A stretch of 64,000 nt of DNA. Origin: Monodelphis domestica (taxonomy: Eukaryota; Chordata; Mammalia; Didelphimorphia; Didelphidae). Made by a program: the position numbers and the translations under genes. Of this stretch, positions 21,040 to 46,330 are shown piece by piece; the stretch's first letter is position 1, and every line of letters begins with the position of its first letter. The stretch is from positions 9,668,559-9,732,558 of the forward strand of contig NC_077232.1 of NCBI RefSeq assembly GCF_027887165.1, given 5' to 3'. The notes beneath the pieces are model-generated. The model was not told the DNA's origin. It made no database searches and worked only from the letters and a program-made list of their open reading frames with translations.

Positions 21040-22509
21040 CAGATTCCAAACATTCTCTTTATTACGTGTGTCTGATCCAGAGGAGAAACTAAGTATGGGA
21101 AGGGGGAGCTGTGAGGGCGGGGGAGGGCAAGGGGGGCCGACGGCGGTCCCTGGGCCCCCCCAGCCCCCGCCCCTCAGAAGCTGAGCTGGTCCCACCCTGG
21201 GTGGGCTCCGAGGGGGAGGGGGAGGGGAAGCCCTTGGTCTGGAGTCGGAGCCCTCCTCTGGGGCGGCAGGGGGCTTGTGGAGGCGCCCTTCCAGGCCCCC
21301 AGAGGCTCTGCTCGCTGCTGAGCCTCGGGCTGGGGGTGACAGGGAGGTATAAAGGGAAGGCATCATAAATCAAAAACAAAAAAAAACAAAAAATAAAATA
21401 ATAATAATAAAAAATAAAACCCATCACAAAAATGTACAACTCGGGTGCGGGCGGGAGCAGCCTGTGTGCGCAGCCCTCCCTCCCCCACCTCATTTCTCAA
21501 GAACAGAAACAGCAGAGAAATAAATTAAGGGATGCAGCGGCCGCCACCAGCTCGCGCCCCGGTCCTCTTCCCGCCTCCATCTGGGGGAGGCTGTGAGCTC
21601 GCCCGAGGACGCCCCAGGGCTCAGACCCGCAGCCCGGGCACCCTGACCCCAGAGCTGCAGGGCCCGGGCCAGCAACGAGAAGCAAAGAACCGAGATGGAG
21701 AGAGAAGCAGCCGCCGCTGCCGCCGGCCGCCCGGCCACTGCCCACTTAATGCCAATGAGATGGGGGAGGGGCTGTCCTCCCCGGCCCTTCCTGCCGTCCC
21801 CACACCCATGTTCCCTAGACATTTGGCAGGGGGGGAGCCAGGAATTGACCCTGTGGATGGCCTCGGAGGCCCAAGCTTCCTTAGGGGAGGGGAGGTCGAG
21901 GGAGAAAGGCTCCTCCCCGCCCCCCAACAGCAGCTTGTGGAAAGTGAATGCCCAGCGGAGGGGGGCAGGAGGAAATGGCACCGAAAGTAGACCCCCCCAC
22001 CTGCCCCCAGCACCGCCCCCCTCCCAGGCCTCGATGCTGGGGCCGAGGCTAGAAAGGCAACCCCTGGTGGTTTATAGAGGAGAAGATGGGGGGCAGGGCA
22101 AGACCTCGACTGGCCCAGTCTGGCGGGTGAGGGGCAGCCAACCCCCGTCCCTCTCTGGGAAGAGGGGATCCAGGCGTGAGGAAATGCCATCAGGAGTCTG
22201 CACTACCCCAGGAGAAGGGCAAGGAGGTGTCCGGTGCTTTTTTTTTTTTTTGGTAATAAAAAAATTCTTGGTTTCGGCGAAATACTCTGTGCAACCGCAG
22301 TACCCGGGGTACCCCGCCCCCACATTCCTTGTTTCTTGTCGGGGGGCTGTGGGGGGGAGGGGGAACAACCTTCCCTCCCCCACAAATGCGGAGGAAAAAA
22401 CTGGAAAGGAAAGGGGGGGCAGGCCCAGCTCCGGCCCCGGCCCCGGCCCCGGCCCTCTGGTCCTGGGGAGGGGGCGCCGCCGGGGCTGCTCCGGCCCCCC
22501 GGCAGCCTG
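21040..22509 (-). other. MARK2: MARK2 3' UTR
   Basis: About 1.45 kb, GC-rich, with no recognised interspersed repeat. On the transcript strand it contains an AU-rich block at 21,370-21,425 (repeated ATT triplets) next to TGTACATT. It ends at the AATAAA at 21,063-21,058. Confidence 0.75.
21058..21063 (-). terminator. MARK2: MARK2 polyadenylation signal AATAAA
   Basis: Minus-strand AATAAA followed by GAGAATG. It is the only canonical hexamer I find on this strand between the stop and RCOR2. Cleavage is expected near 21,030-21,050, about 150-180 bp from the RCOR2 end. Confidence 0.8.
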
Positions 22510-35270
<12,761 letters not shown>

Positions 35271-35454
35271 CTGCGGAAGGAGGTACAGACATGATGAGAG
35301 GGAAACATCCTGCTCTGTTTGCTTCCTCCCCTATTCGACCCTCTACAACCAGCTCCATAGCAGGGCTAGGAAGAAGCACCAAGGGAATTTTAAGTGGGAG
35401 AATGTGAAGAACAAATGATAGATGCCGTGCCCTCACTGGCATCATGGCCTAGGC

Positions 35455-35875
35455 CAGTGATGGCGAACCTATGGTACGGGTACCAAAAATGGAATGCAGG
35501 GCACTTTCTGTGAGCATGTGGCCACCCTCCTCACCACCACCCCAAGTTAGTTACTAGAAAGGTAGAGGGCCTCGGGTGGAGCTGCTACCCTTCCCCTCCT
35601 CCCCCATGCCTGCTGATTTTTTCACATTACCCTCTGCCCAGCAGCCAATGGGAGGGCAAAGGGAAGAGCTAGAGAGAAGTTTAGTGCTCAGGCACTCCCC
35701 TCCCCTCCCCCTCTCTACACTTGCTGAGAACATTCTTTCACCTGCCCCTCCGCCCAGCAGTCCAATGGGTGTACTTTCTCCCTTTCCTGTGTGGAGTAAG
35801 GGGGAGGGGGGCACGCCTGGCACTGGTGGTGGGGATGGGGGATGGACGGGGATGACAAAAGATTCATCATCACTG
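35455..35875. mobile_element. Nonautonomous hAT element (OposCharlie-like) with target duplication
   Basis: 421 bp. Terminal inverted repeats CAGTGATGGCGAACCT at the left and (read inverted) CAGTGATGATGAATCT at the right. Flanks are GCCTAGGC and TCCTAGGC, an 8-bp duplication with one change, diagnostic of hAT insertion. The interior is non-coding and C-rich. Confidence 0.85.
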
Positions 35876-35934
35876 TCCTAGGCTGTGTGGCCAAGTGTGA
35901 CACCTGTGACTGGTCTTCAGCTAGTTACATGGTC

Positions 35935-36440
35935 TACTAAAAGGCGTTTTCCCACTCCACACTGCTACCAGAGTCATCTTCCTTGGGTACCCATCTGGTT
36001 CTAACATTCCTCTTAAGAATCTTGCAATGGCTCCCTACTAGAGCCCAAAGAGAGAAATCCAAGCTCCTTGCTTGCCATTCAGAGTTCTATCCGCTAAGGG
36101 TCTAAGTCCAGCTCCCTTCCCAAGTCTAGTCCCATTCTTCTTGTCCTCTCTACCCTGAACATATATGTATTTATGCAGGGAGGTCTGGAATTGGTTGTGC
36201 TCCCCATTCTCACCTGGTCACTCAAATCAAGTCTACCCGAGCCTCCCCAAGCTTAGCCTTCCCCCTTTGGGCTTCTAATAACTCCCTCATGCCGAGTGGA
36301 CTGCATCAAATACAAATACTATAAGTGATTGGTTATATGCCCTCAGCCCACAAGCTCTAGAGAACAGATTCTTAAGTACCTTAAATATATGTAGTCTTTG
36401 CACATAGTAGGAGCTTAAATACTTGCTGAATTTAATGTTA
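35935..36440 (+). mobile_element. L2 LINE 3' region
   Basis: AATGGCTCCCTACTAGAGCC, CATTCAGAGTTCTATCC, then TTTGCACATAGTAGGAGCTT at the end. Confidence 0.6.
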
Positions 36441-36859
36441 AGTAACTAGAAGGTACAGGAAAGAGTCCTGGTTCAAGTTTCAACTCCCACATTCCCAGAA
36501 CCTCAGGATCTATAAGAAGAGAACCTGCTCCAAGGTGGCACTGAGGTGGAAGAGGAAATCTGGTCCTGGACAGACATCCTTAGACAGGGGAGGTCTCTGC
36601 CATCCTGGGAGAATAAGGCCAGTAAGGTTCTCCTCATTCTTTGTATCCTCATACACTTTGATGCCCATGGCAGGGAGAGACCATTTTTCTCTCTGCCAAC
36701 CCATATGTGTCCAACCCCAAACTCCAAACCACTATATTTCAACAAGCTTAGATTCAGATGGAAAGAGAACTGTCTCCTTGACCAGGCTTCCTCAACATCT
36801 GTGCTGCATCCTGGCTGGGAGAGTGGGGCTGAGTAATGGCCTGCAGGCTGGAAGGCTGG

Positions 36860-36980
36860 TGATTGAATTTAAGGCACTTCCTTAAACTCTCCAAGCTCCA
36901 ATTCTCTCATTTGAAAAAGGAGGGGACTTGGGGGCGCAATGATTTCTCAGGTTCCGTCTAGCTCTAAATGATTTCCATGA
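36860..36980 (+). mobile_element. MIR fragment
   Basis: TTCTCTCATTTGAAAAAGGAG then GGTTCCGTCTAGCTCTAAAT, a MIR core and end. Confidence 0.5.
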
Positions 36981-37440
36981 ACCCAAGGACTAAATGGGCT
37001 AGAAAATCTCTGGCCTCCAAGCCCTGGAAGGAGATTAGAAAGGGTCTGACCAGGTTGGCTGGAGGCCATATTTTATACTAGGAGTTAATTTACCATTTTG
37101 TGAGCAGAGCCTCATGGAGCCTAGTCTCCTGTGGTCCCCAACTGGAGACCAATCTGGAACTCTCTTAGTATGAACACACAAAACTGGGGGAAATTAAGAA
37201 TGTTACAGGGTTCAGTGTGTTCAGTAAATTCCTTCATATCATATCTGTCAAAAAGACAAGAGTGGAGGCCCCAGAAAATGAATTGGGAGATAGGGAACTG
37301 TAAACACAAGAAGCAGGAAATGACATGTGACCGAAACATCTTTGAAAAATTCTTCTTGACCCAACCATGACAAATTTAACCAAGCAAATAAATGACTTGT
37401 TTAGGTAGAATAAAACACACACACACACATCCAAAGTAGT

Positions 37441-37686
37441 GGCAGTTAGGTGGCACAGTGGATAGAGAGCTTTGGGCCTGGAGTCAGGAAGATCTGAGTT
37501 CAAATGTGTCTCAGACACTTGCTAGCTGGGTCACCCTAGGCAAGTCACCTCATCCTATTTGCCTCTGTTTCCCCATTTGTAAAATGAGCTGGAGAAGGAA
37601 ATGGCAATCTACTCCAGTATCTCTGCCAAGAAAATCCCAAATAGGGTCACCAAAAGTTGGACACAACTGAAACGATTGAACAACAA
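37441..37686 (+). mobile_element. MAR1-type CORE-SINE, full length
   Basis: Head GGCAGTTAGGTGGCACAGTG, B box GAGTTCAAATG, CORE with AAAATGAGCTGGAGAAGGAA, and RTE-like tail GGACACAACTGAAACGATTG ending CAACAA. An (AC)n run precedes it. Confidence 0.9.
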
Positions 37687-38804
37687 TCCCAAGTGACCTC
37701 TCTGCTTTCCTGCTGTGGAAAAGCAGGTCCATTCTCTCTTACTGGAATAGCCTGCTACTCTGAAGTAAACTGTTTGCCTTTAGGGGAGTGACCTGAGACC
37801 CCACCCCTGGGCAGATGGCTGAAGGAATCAGTGACTCCAGATGTCATCTAGTCCTCCCCCTCCCTAGCTCAGGTATGTGCTCCCCCAATAGCTCCACAGA
37901 CCCCCTCAGCACAGTTGCATCATTTCAAAGGATTGAAATTCACCTTCTTGTCATTTCGTGGTGGTTTTCCCCTTCTCCTTCAGAGAGATTTGGGGGGATA
38001 GGGGAAGCGTATGGTATCAGCCTATCTTTCTGGGTTCTGGACTCCTCAGCAGCTTATGCTACTCTTGGAAGAACGAGCCATGTTTCGCTAAATTCTTGAT
38101 AACATTTCTCGTTGGGAAATTGGATCCCACTTGACTTTCATTGCCCCAAGATAGTCACTCTATCATCTTTTGAGTGCCAGACAAAGCCTCCTCTGGCCAA
38201 TCAAACCCAGTATTCTCTCCTTCCTCTGGACTAACCATATCCCACACAGGGAGCTCAGTTCTGTGTCTAAAATAAATGTTCCATAAATATTTATTTAATG
38301 AATGAATAAAACCAATGAAGATTCCTACCCAGCAGAGAGAATGGAACATTGGGTGCCAGCACCTAGAGAGCTGGACTTTCCAGTTCATGCACAAGTTAGG
38401 CTCAAATTTCTCCAGGCTCATTCTAGGAGGATGTGACTTCCTCTAAGGGAGGTCCAGGGCTTCAGTACTCTAGAACCTCCAGTCCCTGAGAGGGAACAGC
38501 TTTTTTCCTAATACAGCCCAGAGCTAAGGAAACCACTGTGGCTCAGAAGACACATTTGTGTACTTCCTTAGGGACCTGGGGCAAGTCCCCCTTCTAAGAC
38601 AACTAGAAATTCATACTAGCACAGGGAGCTTCCTCACTAGGAACTCGATATATAGAATACGAGGTGCATCCTCCCTCTCATTCCCACCTCTTTTTCAAGT
38701 ATAAGGAATGAGAACAAAGACCTAGCTGGACCCAACCCAGAGAGAGCTGAGGAAAGGGAACAGTAGATCTTTCAGATCTACAAGACTTCCTACTGCTCTA
38801 AGAG

Positions 38805-38870
38805 AATAGCATTTAGAAAGTGCTTTAAGGTTTGCAAAGTGCTTTACATCTGGTCTCATATGATTTGAGA
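38805..38870 (-). mobile_element. MIR fragment
   Basis: TTTAAGGTTTGCAAAGTGCT followed by TTACATCTGGTCTCATATGA, in reverse orientation. Confidence 0.45.
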
Positions 38871-39894
38871 ATGAATGAAAAATGTGGTTGGCCCTTGATC
38901 CCTCCCTCTTCAACAAAAAGAAAAAAATATATAAATATATAGAACAATAACAACAATCCCAAACAAAAAACCCCAACATCCTACACAGAAGGGGGCTTAG
39001 GGCAAGTCCTAGGCCCAAGTACTAGTCTGAACCATGCCCTTTGCTCTCCTGAGGCCAAGCCTGGAACTCCCCAGAGGCCATAGTTCAGCACTTGGTCGGT
39101 TAGGTCACAGGCCAGTATTCCACCCCAGATACAGGTTTTTTGGGGGACAGATCTCATGAGCACCCACTCTGACCCAGAAAGTTGAAGTGCCCTTCGGAGG
39201 AAACACAGGCCAACCATCTCCTCTGCCTCTTCTCCCTGCTCCTAAACCAGCTGGAGCCCCAAAGGAGAGCTAAACCAGAACTCTGCCCTACTCACTTGGG
39301 GTCAAAAGCCAATGTCTGGAGAACTCTCTGGGGTTCCCCATTGGCCCACAAATTACTCCATGCTTCCAGCCTTCATTCCTTCAGGTCAGAGGGAGCAGAA
39401 CCTCTAGCTACTCAACATGACTACCAACCATGTCAGCTGTGGGAGTTATCAACCACAAAGTCACTGCCAAGTGACTTGGCTGGTGGAAGCCAAGCTACCA
39501 AGAAAAAGCTATTTGTGTCTCTGAAGAGACCTGGAGAAGGAGTCCTGCTTTCTTTTCTTTGATCCTCTAGCTTCCAAAGTCACCAGATCTCATTAGGGCT
39601 GTACAGCTCCAAACTCCCTCTCTTTCTCAGTGATCTCCAGCTCTACACAAGGGTGCTTTTCACTCTAGGGGCCTTTAGCTAGGAGAGGGTCCACTCAACA
39701 GTTTCCAATACTTTCTTCTCATGCCTGGTGCCCTTCTTGCACCCTAAATCTCTGTAAGGAGGGGATAGGATTTCCTATCTACTCTTCCAGCCAAGTAATT
39801 CACACTTAAATTCACCCTGAACCTTGACTCCAAAGAAAGTTTCTTTGACGAATCACAAAAAATGTTTGGCTAAGCTGGGCCTGCCATCACTATG

Positions 39895-40065
39895 AGACAG
39901 TAGCCAGAGCTTTGGACAGAGAATCAGAAGTGGATTCAAATCCCAACTCTGGTCATTTACAGGTGTAAATCTCAAGAAAGAATTTCTAATCTCTCAGTTT
40001 CCTCATCTATAGAATGAGGGGACTGGAATAAGGTTCCTTTTATCTCTGAAGCTTAGCAACTTGGA
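39895..40065 (+). mobile_element. MIR
   Basis: Forward: GATTCAAATCCCAACTCTGG, TCAGTTTCCTCATCTATAGA, ATGAGGGGACTGGA. Confidence 0.6.
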
Positions 40066-40999
40066 GAACATGGAAAACAGTCTTAAAACACCTCTATTCT
40101 ACTCTCGTGGCTCTTATTTTTTCCGAAAAGAACTAGATTTCTGTTTAATTGTTTAGAAGTAGGACACAAATGGTTACTTTCTCTCAATTTCTAATCTAGG
40201 CTATACAGAAAAGGCAAGGGGGCTGGTGTTTCTCCCTCACTGGGAACTCTTTGGGAAACCTGTTTGAAGTAGATCCCAGGCTCCTGAATCAAAGTGGCCA
40301 AAAAAAGGGAGAATGCAGGGCCCAAATGACAGAATATAAAGGTTAATTAGTTGAGCTTTAACCAGAATCAGCTTTGGCCTTGCCATAAGGAAGGGGAGGA
40401 ACAAGGCAGAGGATGAGAAAGAAGGAAAAATCTCGAGCCCACTGGGATCCAAAAGGGCCTATCAGCTTGGGATCCCACACCTCCTTTCAGGCAGGGTGCC
40501 AGGCTCGCCCGGAAGCCAGCTCCACCCTAAGAGGACAGGCCCTGACTCAGAGAGGCAGCGCCCTTTCCCTAATGGGAGAAGCTTTCACCGACAGTTCCTC
40601 ACCTGGGGAACAGAGCTCTTTAGGGTTCCATGTGAAGGACTTGCCCAAGGTATCGTGGGGCATCAGAGAGGGGCAGAGGCAAAAGAAGTATCAGTAGGTA
40701 ATCGAGGCGGTGGCAGTGATCTGGGTGCAGTATCCTTAGAATGCAAACATTCCTTTTTCTGATTTTAACCATTGTGCTACCTTGTCAATTATCTGCTTAG
40801 TAAGCCCCTCTTTTCTCTCTCTGCCTTGCTCACTAACTCCAGTTACTGTGACAGAAGCAGGAGGAGGTATACTTCTCTCTGAGAATCTGCATACCCGCTT
40901 TCCTCAGTCACTAAGTTGAACCTACCTTGCTCCAAGAAAGATTTCCCAGTGGCTCTTCCTACCTCATACAGTACCTCTGCCGAGAAAGACTCAATTCTA

Positions 41000-41620
41000 C
41001 GGGGATTCTAGGTTGGGAAGAGACAAAAACATACCCGTTCTGAGAAAGGGGCAGGGAACCACAACGGCGACTTCCATTCAGCAGGGCCCAGGAGAACCTG
41101 TCAGGCAGCAAGGGCAAAGTACAGAGGCCTCCAAGAGCCAGGCCCAGGGTGGGGGAGCTGGCTCAGCCGCCTCCCAGTGACACCTTCTACCACCTCCTCA
41201 GTGAAAAGTGATGAAGCAGCCAGGCTGATCGGCTTCTGCCCGGGAACTTAAACTGTGTCGCAACCGAAACCACCACTAGCCGTGAGAGACCAGGGTTAGC
41301 GCAGGGAAGCAGGGGCCCAAGTGAGAGGATTTTCCCAGAGCCCTAGCAGCCAGGAAGTGAGGTCCAGGAGAACTCTACCAGGAGCCAGGTGGGAGGAAAG
41401 GGGCGGGAGAGGAGGGGAGAAGACAGGGAGGGAGGGGAGAGAAAGAGAGAAGAGGACTAAGAGCAACTTCCTGCTCCCTCCCCTCCCCCCAGGAAGTGGA
41501 TGGCCCCACCCTCCTAAGGTGAGTTGCTGGGACTACAGATGACTGAGCCAGTCAGGGCCCATCATCAAGCCCTTATCTCACCTCCAGCAGGTGGGCCCTA
41601 CCACCCTCGGGCACACCCTA
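41000..41620 (-). promoter_or_regulatory. MARK2: Possible internal MARK2 promoter (weak)
   Basis: Repeat-free, locally CpG-richer block with several ETS-type AGGAAGTG / ACTTCCTG sites, 5.7-6.3 kb upstream of exon 2. An alternative first exon feeding the internal ATG in exon 2 is conceivable. There is no direct evidence of transcription. Confidence 0.2.
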
Positions 41621-44118
41621 AAGGAGAAAGGGAAGGCCAGAAGATCACAGGTTTAGAATGAGAAAGGACCTGAGTGCCATCATTTTAGAGATAACAAACA
41701 GCTGGGGCCTGAACCCAGGCCCTCTTCCTCCCAAACAAGGGATCCTTCTGCTGTACTAAGCTAGGCTATGCCATGCTGTACTGCCTCCAATACCACTTGG
41801 CTCAGGTCAGCATTGAAGAGGCAGGAAGGAATTACTTGGAACTCACCAGAGGCTAAGAAATAAGGGCTAAACACAAATCAGAAAGCCTTGCATCTCCTAA
41901 TTTAGTGGACCAGCTTTGGTGGTCTTATTCAATGCATGGGAATGGGCCCCAAATCCACTCCAAGTCCCTTCCTGGATTCACTCATTGAGTTGCTTCTCTT
42001 GGGGCCTCTAATTTCTTTCTCCTCCTCTCCCTGGGCTCCACTAATAACCCAGGTCTCCCCAGATTTAGGGCCCCCATGGAGATCCTGAGGACTTATTAAG
42101 TCCCTGGGCCAAGAGAACATCCCCTTCCAACAAGTTCCTCCTGATCTCTCCTTCAGAAGCACTCTGTGACCTGGTCAAGTGACTTAAATTGCTCTCAATT
42201 TAAGTTTCCTCATGTGTAAAAATTGAGAAGTTGTAATAAATAATCTCCAACGTCCCTTCTCATAATCCGATACACTTTCCTGTTTGGCCTATTTCTATCT
42301 AATCAAGTAAACTGATAAACTCCTCACTCAAATGCCCCTCAACTACAGCCACTAGAAAATGTACAGAAAGTACTCAATAGCCAAAGATGTTCAAAGTCCT
42401 TGAGTATACAAATCAGCTCTGATGCACAGAGTTAAGAAGGCAAAGGAATTCTAGACAGCTGGATGAAATGACAGTCCCCTCCACCATCATCTGAGCAGAC
42501 TCCTTTTACCCAGAGAAAGTGGAGGGAATAACCACCAGGAATAAGCAAAGGGTGGAGACTAGCCATGTTACAAATGGATGAAACTGCAGAGGGGACCCTC
42601 AAAGACAACTCATGGCTTTCTATAGAACACCAGACAGATGGAGAAGGGTTCATCTTCTAAAGCCTTGGTTCCAGCCTGTTACCCCCAATTTAACTAGTCT
42701 AAATCTTGTATTTACATGGCAGTTGGCATGTTACCTCCATTAGACTGTGAGTTCCTGAAGTGAAGCGACTGTTTTGCCCATCTTTGTATCCCCAGACTTT
42801 AGCAGAGAAGCCAACGAATAAATACCAAGTGACTGATCATTCCCATCTCTTTTCTCCAGCCCCATCACTACACTCACCTATCTGTAAAAGGGAACTTCCT
42901 TTGGGTCTTGGGCTCAAACTGCATCGTTTCAACCCATCTACGAGATGTGGTGGCCCCATGGATCGGTGTAGGGGAGGAACCAAAGCTGTGAGCTGTGACC
43001 CCAACAACTAGCCAAAGTGAAATTCAGAACCTCTACAGAGGTTAGAGGGCTGAAGGGCCCTATTTATCATTATGCTTCTAGCAGTCAAGAGACTCAGGAT
43101 GGTCCTCTTTACTTTAGGATGACACAATCTGGGAAACAGAAATGGATGAAAAGATCACAGTTTAAGAACGAAGAGGATGGACCCTAGTAATTCATGCTCC
43201 AGTTCCCACATGGGGAATCCCAGAATCTCATTAATATCCAAATATAATGGAAGGTTGGGCCTAAGAAAATCAAGAACTTGCCCCTCTCTTAAAAAGGCTC
43301 TCCAGTTTCTTCAGAAGGGAAAGGCCTCACAGATGGCAAAGGTCAGGGAAAGGAGGCAGCTAGCCCAAGTAGGAAGCCCACAGCAGCCCTAAGGACTCTC
43401 CTAGCCTGAGCCATGTATGTCCTGAGGGCAAAAGTCAGATTCAACCAGAGAAAGCAAGCAGGGAAGAGGTGATCCAAAGAAACAGGGAGAAGAGAACAAA
43501 AAGCCAGCTTCAGCTTCAGTTCCAGCTCCCAGTGACCAGGAAGCTATAATGAAATTAAGCACTAAGTTCAGCACCAGTCTCCCAAGCCAGAGGAGCACTG
43601 CGCTCTCAGACAGATGTGCCCAGCTGGGGGGCATCTGGTTCACTCTTAACCTCCAGACACCCTGTTTATTGTGGACTCCTACAAACCCACAGTACAGCTG
43701 GAAACAATGGCAGCTCAAAATCCCCAGGCACCAAGGGAAGAGGAAAGTACCTGTACAGCTTATGGAGCCTCCTCCTTTGGGGTTTTGGTGCCCGTTTTCA
43801 CTTTAACTCCAAGCAGGCACTTCCCTCAGGACCCCCCCCCCCCCCACTGCCCCAGGGGTGGGGATGGGGAGAGAACCCCTCCTTGGCTAACTGGCAAATC
43901 TGTGTCTGGAAAGATGGGTAAAGAAGACTCTTTCTGGCTGTTGAAAAGAGAAGCCTGAGGCCCAAGCAATGGACCTTGCCCCCTCCTTTGAAGACTTGGT
44001 TCTTGAACTCCTTCCTCCTGTGCAAAACGGGCACAATAGCACCACGTGGAACAAGGGGGTTGGAAGGTGCTGGCACACTCGATCACAGGCACTTGCCTTC
44101 CTGCACTAGTGGGTTACT

Positions 44119-44132
44119 GTAACCATGGCAAC
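44119..44132 (+). promoter_or_regulatory. Perfect RFX X-box motif
   Basis: GTAACCATGGCAAC fits GTNRCC, a 2-nt gap, and RGYAAC exactly. It sits in unique sequence of the presumed MARK2 intron 1. Function is not shown. Confidence 0.4.
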
Positions 44133-44698
44133 TACCAAGTTCCTTCATATTACAGTAGACTGCATGCTGGGGGGGGGGGGGGAGAGAAATATCGAAAGAA
44201 AGCATAAGTTTGGCTGGCATGAAGAACCTCTGAGGTGAGGTCCCTTCCTATTCTAGGCTCCAGCAGCCTCCCAAATCCCCCCTTCTCCTCCTGCCATGGG
44301 GATGCCCACGCTGCCCACCACAGCAGCAGTCTATTCTGGGGCTAAGGGAACAAGGACAACTGTCGGCACGAGGCCCTTTCGTTCTCCTACATTCCAAGGC
44401 AAGTAAAGGAAGAGAGGCAGCCTTTGATGTCCACTCAAGATCAGAGAATGTCAAGAGCTACGAAGGCCCTCAGAGATGATGGGCCAAGCCCTTGGCTTTG
44501 CCCAGAGCAGGGAGCAGGAACTGGCCCAAATTCACACAGGTGGTGAGAGACAAAGTCACCACTAGAACCAGGGTCTCCTGCCTTTTTCTGGTCTTTGTGG
44601 CCCAGCAAGCTGCGATTCAGCTCCTAATCCTATGCCGTAAAATAACCAATCCCATTTTGATGTTGGAAAAGACACTGAATATAGTCTAACCCTAGTAG

Positions 44699-44899
44699 GT
44701 TTTTTAAAACCCTCACTTTCCATCCTGGAATCAATACTATGTCTTGGTTCCAAGGCAGAAGATCTGTAAGGGCTAAGTAATGGGGGTTACCTGACTTGCT
44801 CAGGATCACCCAGCTAGGAAGTATCTGGGCTGCATCTGAACCCAGGACCTCCCCTTTCTAGGTCTGGCTCTCTATCCACTAAGCCACTTAACTGCAACC
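44699..44899 (-). mobile_element. SINE1-type SINE
   Basis: Reverse full copy from TTTTTTAAAACCCTCACTTT to the head. Confidence 0.88.
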
Positions 44900-45255
44900 C
44901 CATTATTTCAGAAACTAAGGCATATGTACAGAGCAGAGTATATGAAAGCAAACCACAAAACCTACCAAGTATGAGGAATTCAGGGAAATTGGAGAAGACG
45001 TTTGAACTGATAAGAGTAAGCAGAAATCAGAGAATACACAAGGACCACAGAAATGGAAAGGAAAACAACCCTGCAAAAGTGTGTCCAAATTCTGATCCAT
45101 GCTTCAACCAATCCTGGCCTTTGGTTAGTAGCAAGTGGTGGTGGGATGAGACCAGGGAGGGAGGGAGGCATGGTGCATGGTGCCTGGGAAGCATTTTTTT
45201 TAAAGGCACTCAACAAAAGGCCTGGCTACAACTCTTAACTCTTTCTCTTTAATTA

Positions 45256-45540
45256 AAGAAATTGAGAACATTCTCCACATCCAGAGAAAGAACTGTGGGA
45301 GTAGAAACACAGATATAGGTTGATAGAGATATGACTGGGGATGTAGACACTAAACGGATCACCCTAGTGCAAACATCAATCATATGGAAATGGGTCTTGA
45401 TCAATGACACATGTAAAACCCAGTGGAATTGGGCATCAGCTACAGGAGGGGGTGGGGGAAGGGAGGGAAAGAACATGATTCTTGCAACCATGGAAAAATA
45501 TTCTTAGTCAATTAAATATAATTAAATTTTTTTTAAATTA
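45256..45540 (+). mobile_element. L1 3' end
   Basis: AGAAAGAACTGTGGGAGTAG, ACACATGTAAAACCCAGTGG and AAAGAACATGATTCTTGCAA, ending in an A/T-rich tail. A 5'-truncated L1 insert. Confidence 0.7.
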
Positions 45541-45889
45541 AAGAAAGAAATTGAGGCTGGGGTCATTTTTAGTGGCTTGTCCAAGTCACAGAATCACGAA
45601 CTCTCACAGATAGCTCTGAGGCCACCAGGTTCAACTTGATTCTTCAGAATCTCCTAAGAGTTTTCAAGATGCCTTCAAAGTCTTATGCAAAAAGCTCTAG
45701 GGGAACTCTTACCCAGTCCTCCAAGCCCATCCCACTTGAAGCTTCCTTAAAAACAATCTGAAATCTGGCTCTCCGTAGCTTCCCTCCCATGATTCTTAAA
45801 TGATATGATGTCTCTCCTATCTTTCCACTGATGCTGTGACCCCTCAGAGCTTAGAGATCTGCAGGCTGCTTGGTCCCTCCAGTCCCAAA

Positions 45890-46330
45890 TGACCTTTGGG
45901 AAGCCCAGCTCAGACAGAGTCAGCCTCCTCTCCATTCAATAAACTCCAGAGCCACCCTATGACTTCCAGGATCTGTTTGGCACTCAGAGCCCCCTTCTTT
46001 GGCCTTTCCAGGCACCTTACATCTTACTCCCTAGTGTCAGAGGCCTCTTGGCTGTTCCTTCCTTGCAAAAGCCCCTTCCATCTCCAGTCAGTGACTGTAG
46101 CTATTATTTTGACTCCATCCCCTGCACCTTCTTTAAGAAGCCTTTCCTGTTCCGCAGTAATGCTACTACCTCCCTTCCATAGATCATCCCCATTTCATCT
46201 GTAGATTGTGGATACCTATGGTTTCCACACTGTCTCCCCCTTAGACTGAGAGCTCCAGGAGAGGGCAGGAGCTGATTTTCTCTTTTCCTTCTTTGGATCC
46301 TCAAGTCATCACTAAATATTTCTGTAGCGT
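45890..46330 (+). mobile_element. L2 LINE 3' region
   Basis: CTTTAAGAAGCCTTTCCTGT, then CCTTAGACTGAGAGCTCCAG and TCACTAAATATTTCTG in L2 order. Confidence 0.55.

Noticed and set aside
41519-41542. GTTGCTGGGACTACAG, resembling the primate Alu motif
   Set aside because: Short chance match; no other Alu sequence nearby and the genome is marsupial.
43560-43600. TTCAGCACCAGTCTCC as an RE1/REST half site
   Set aside because: Only the left half of RE1 is present; no full RE1 was found anywhere in the window.
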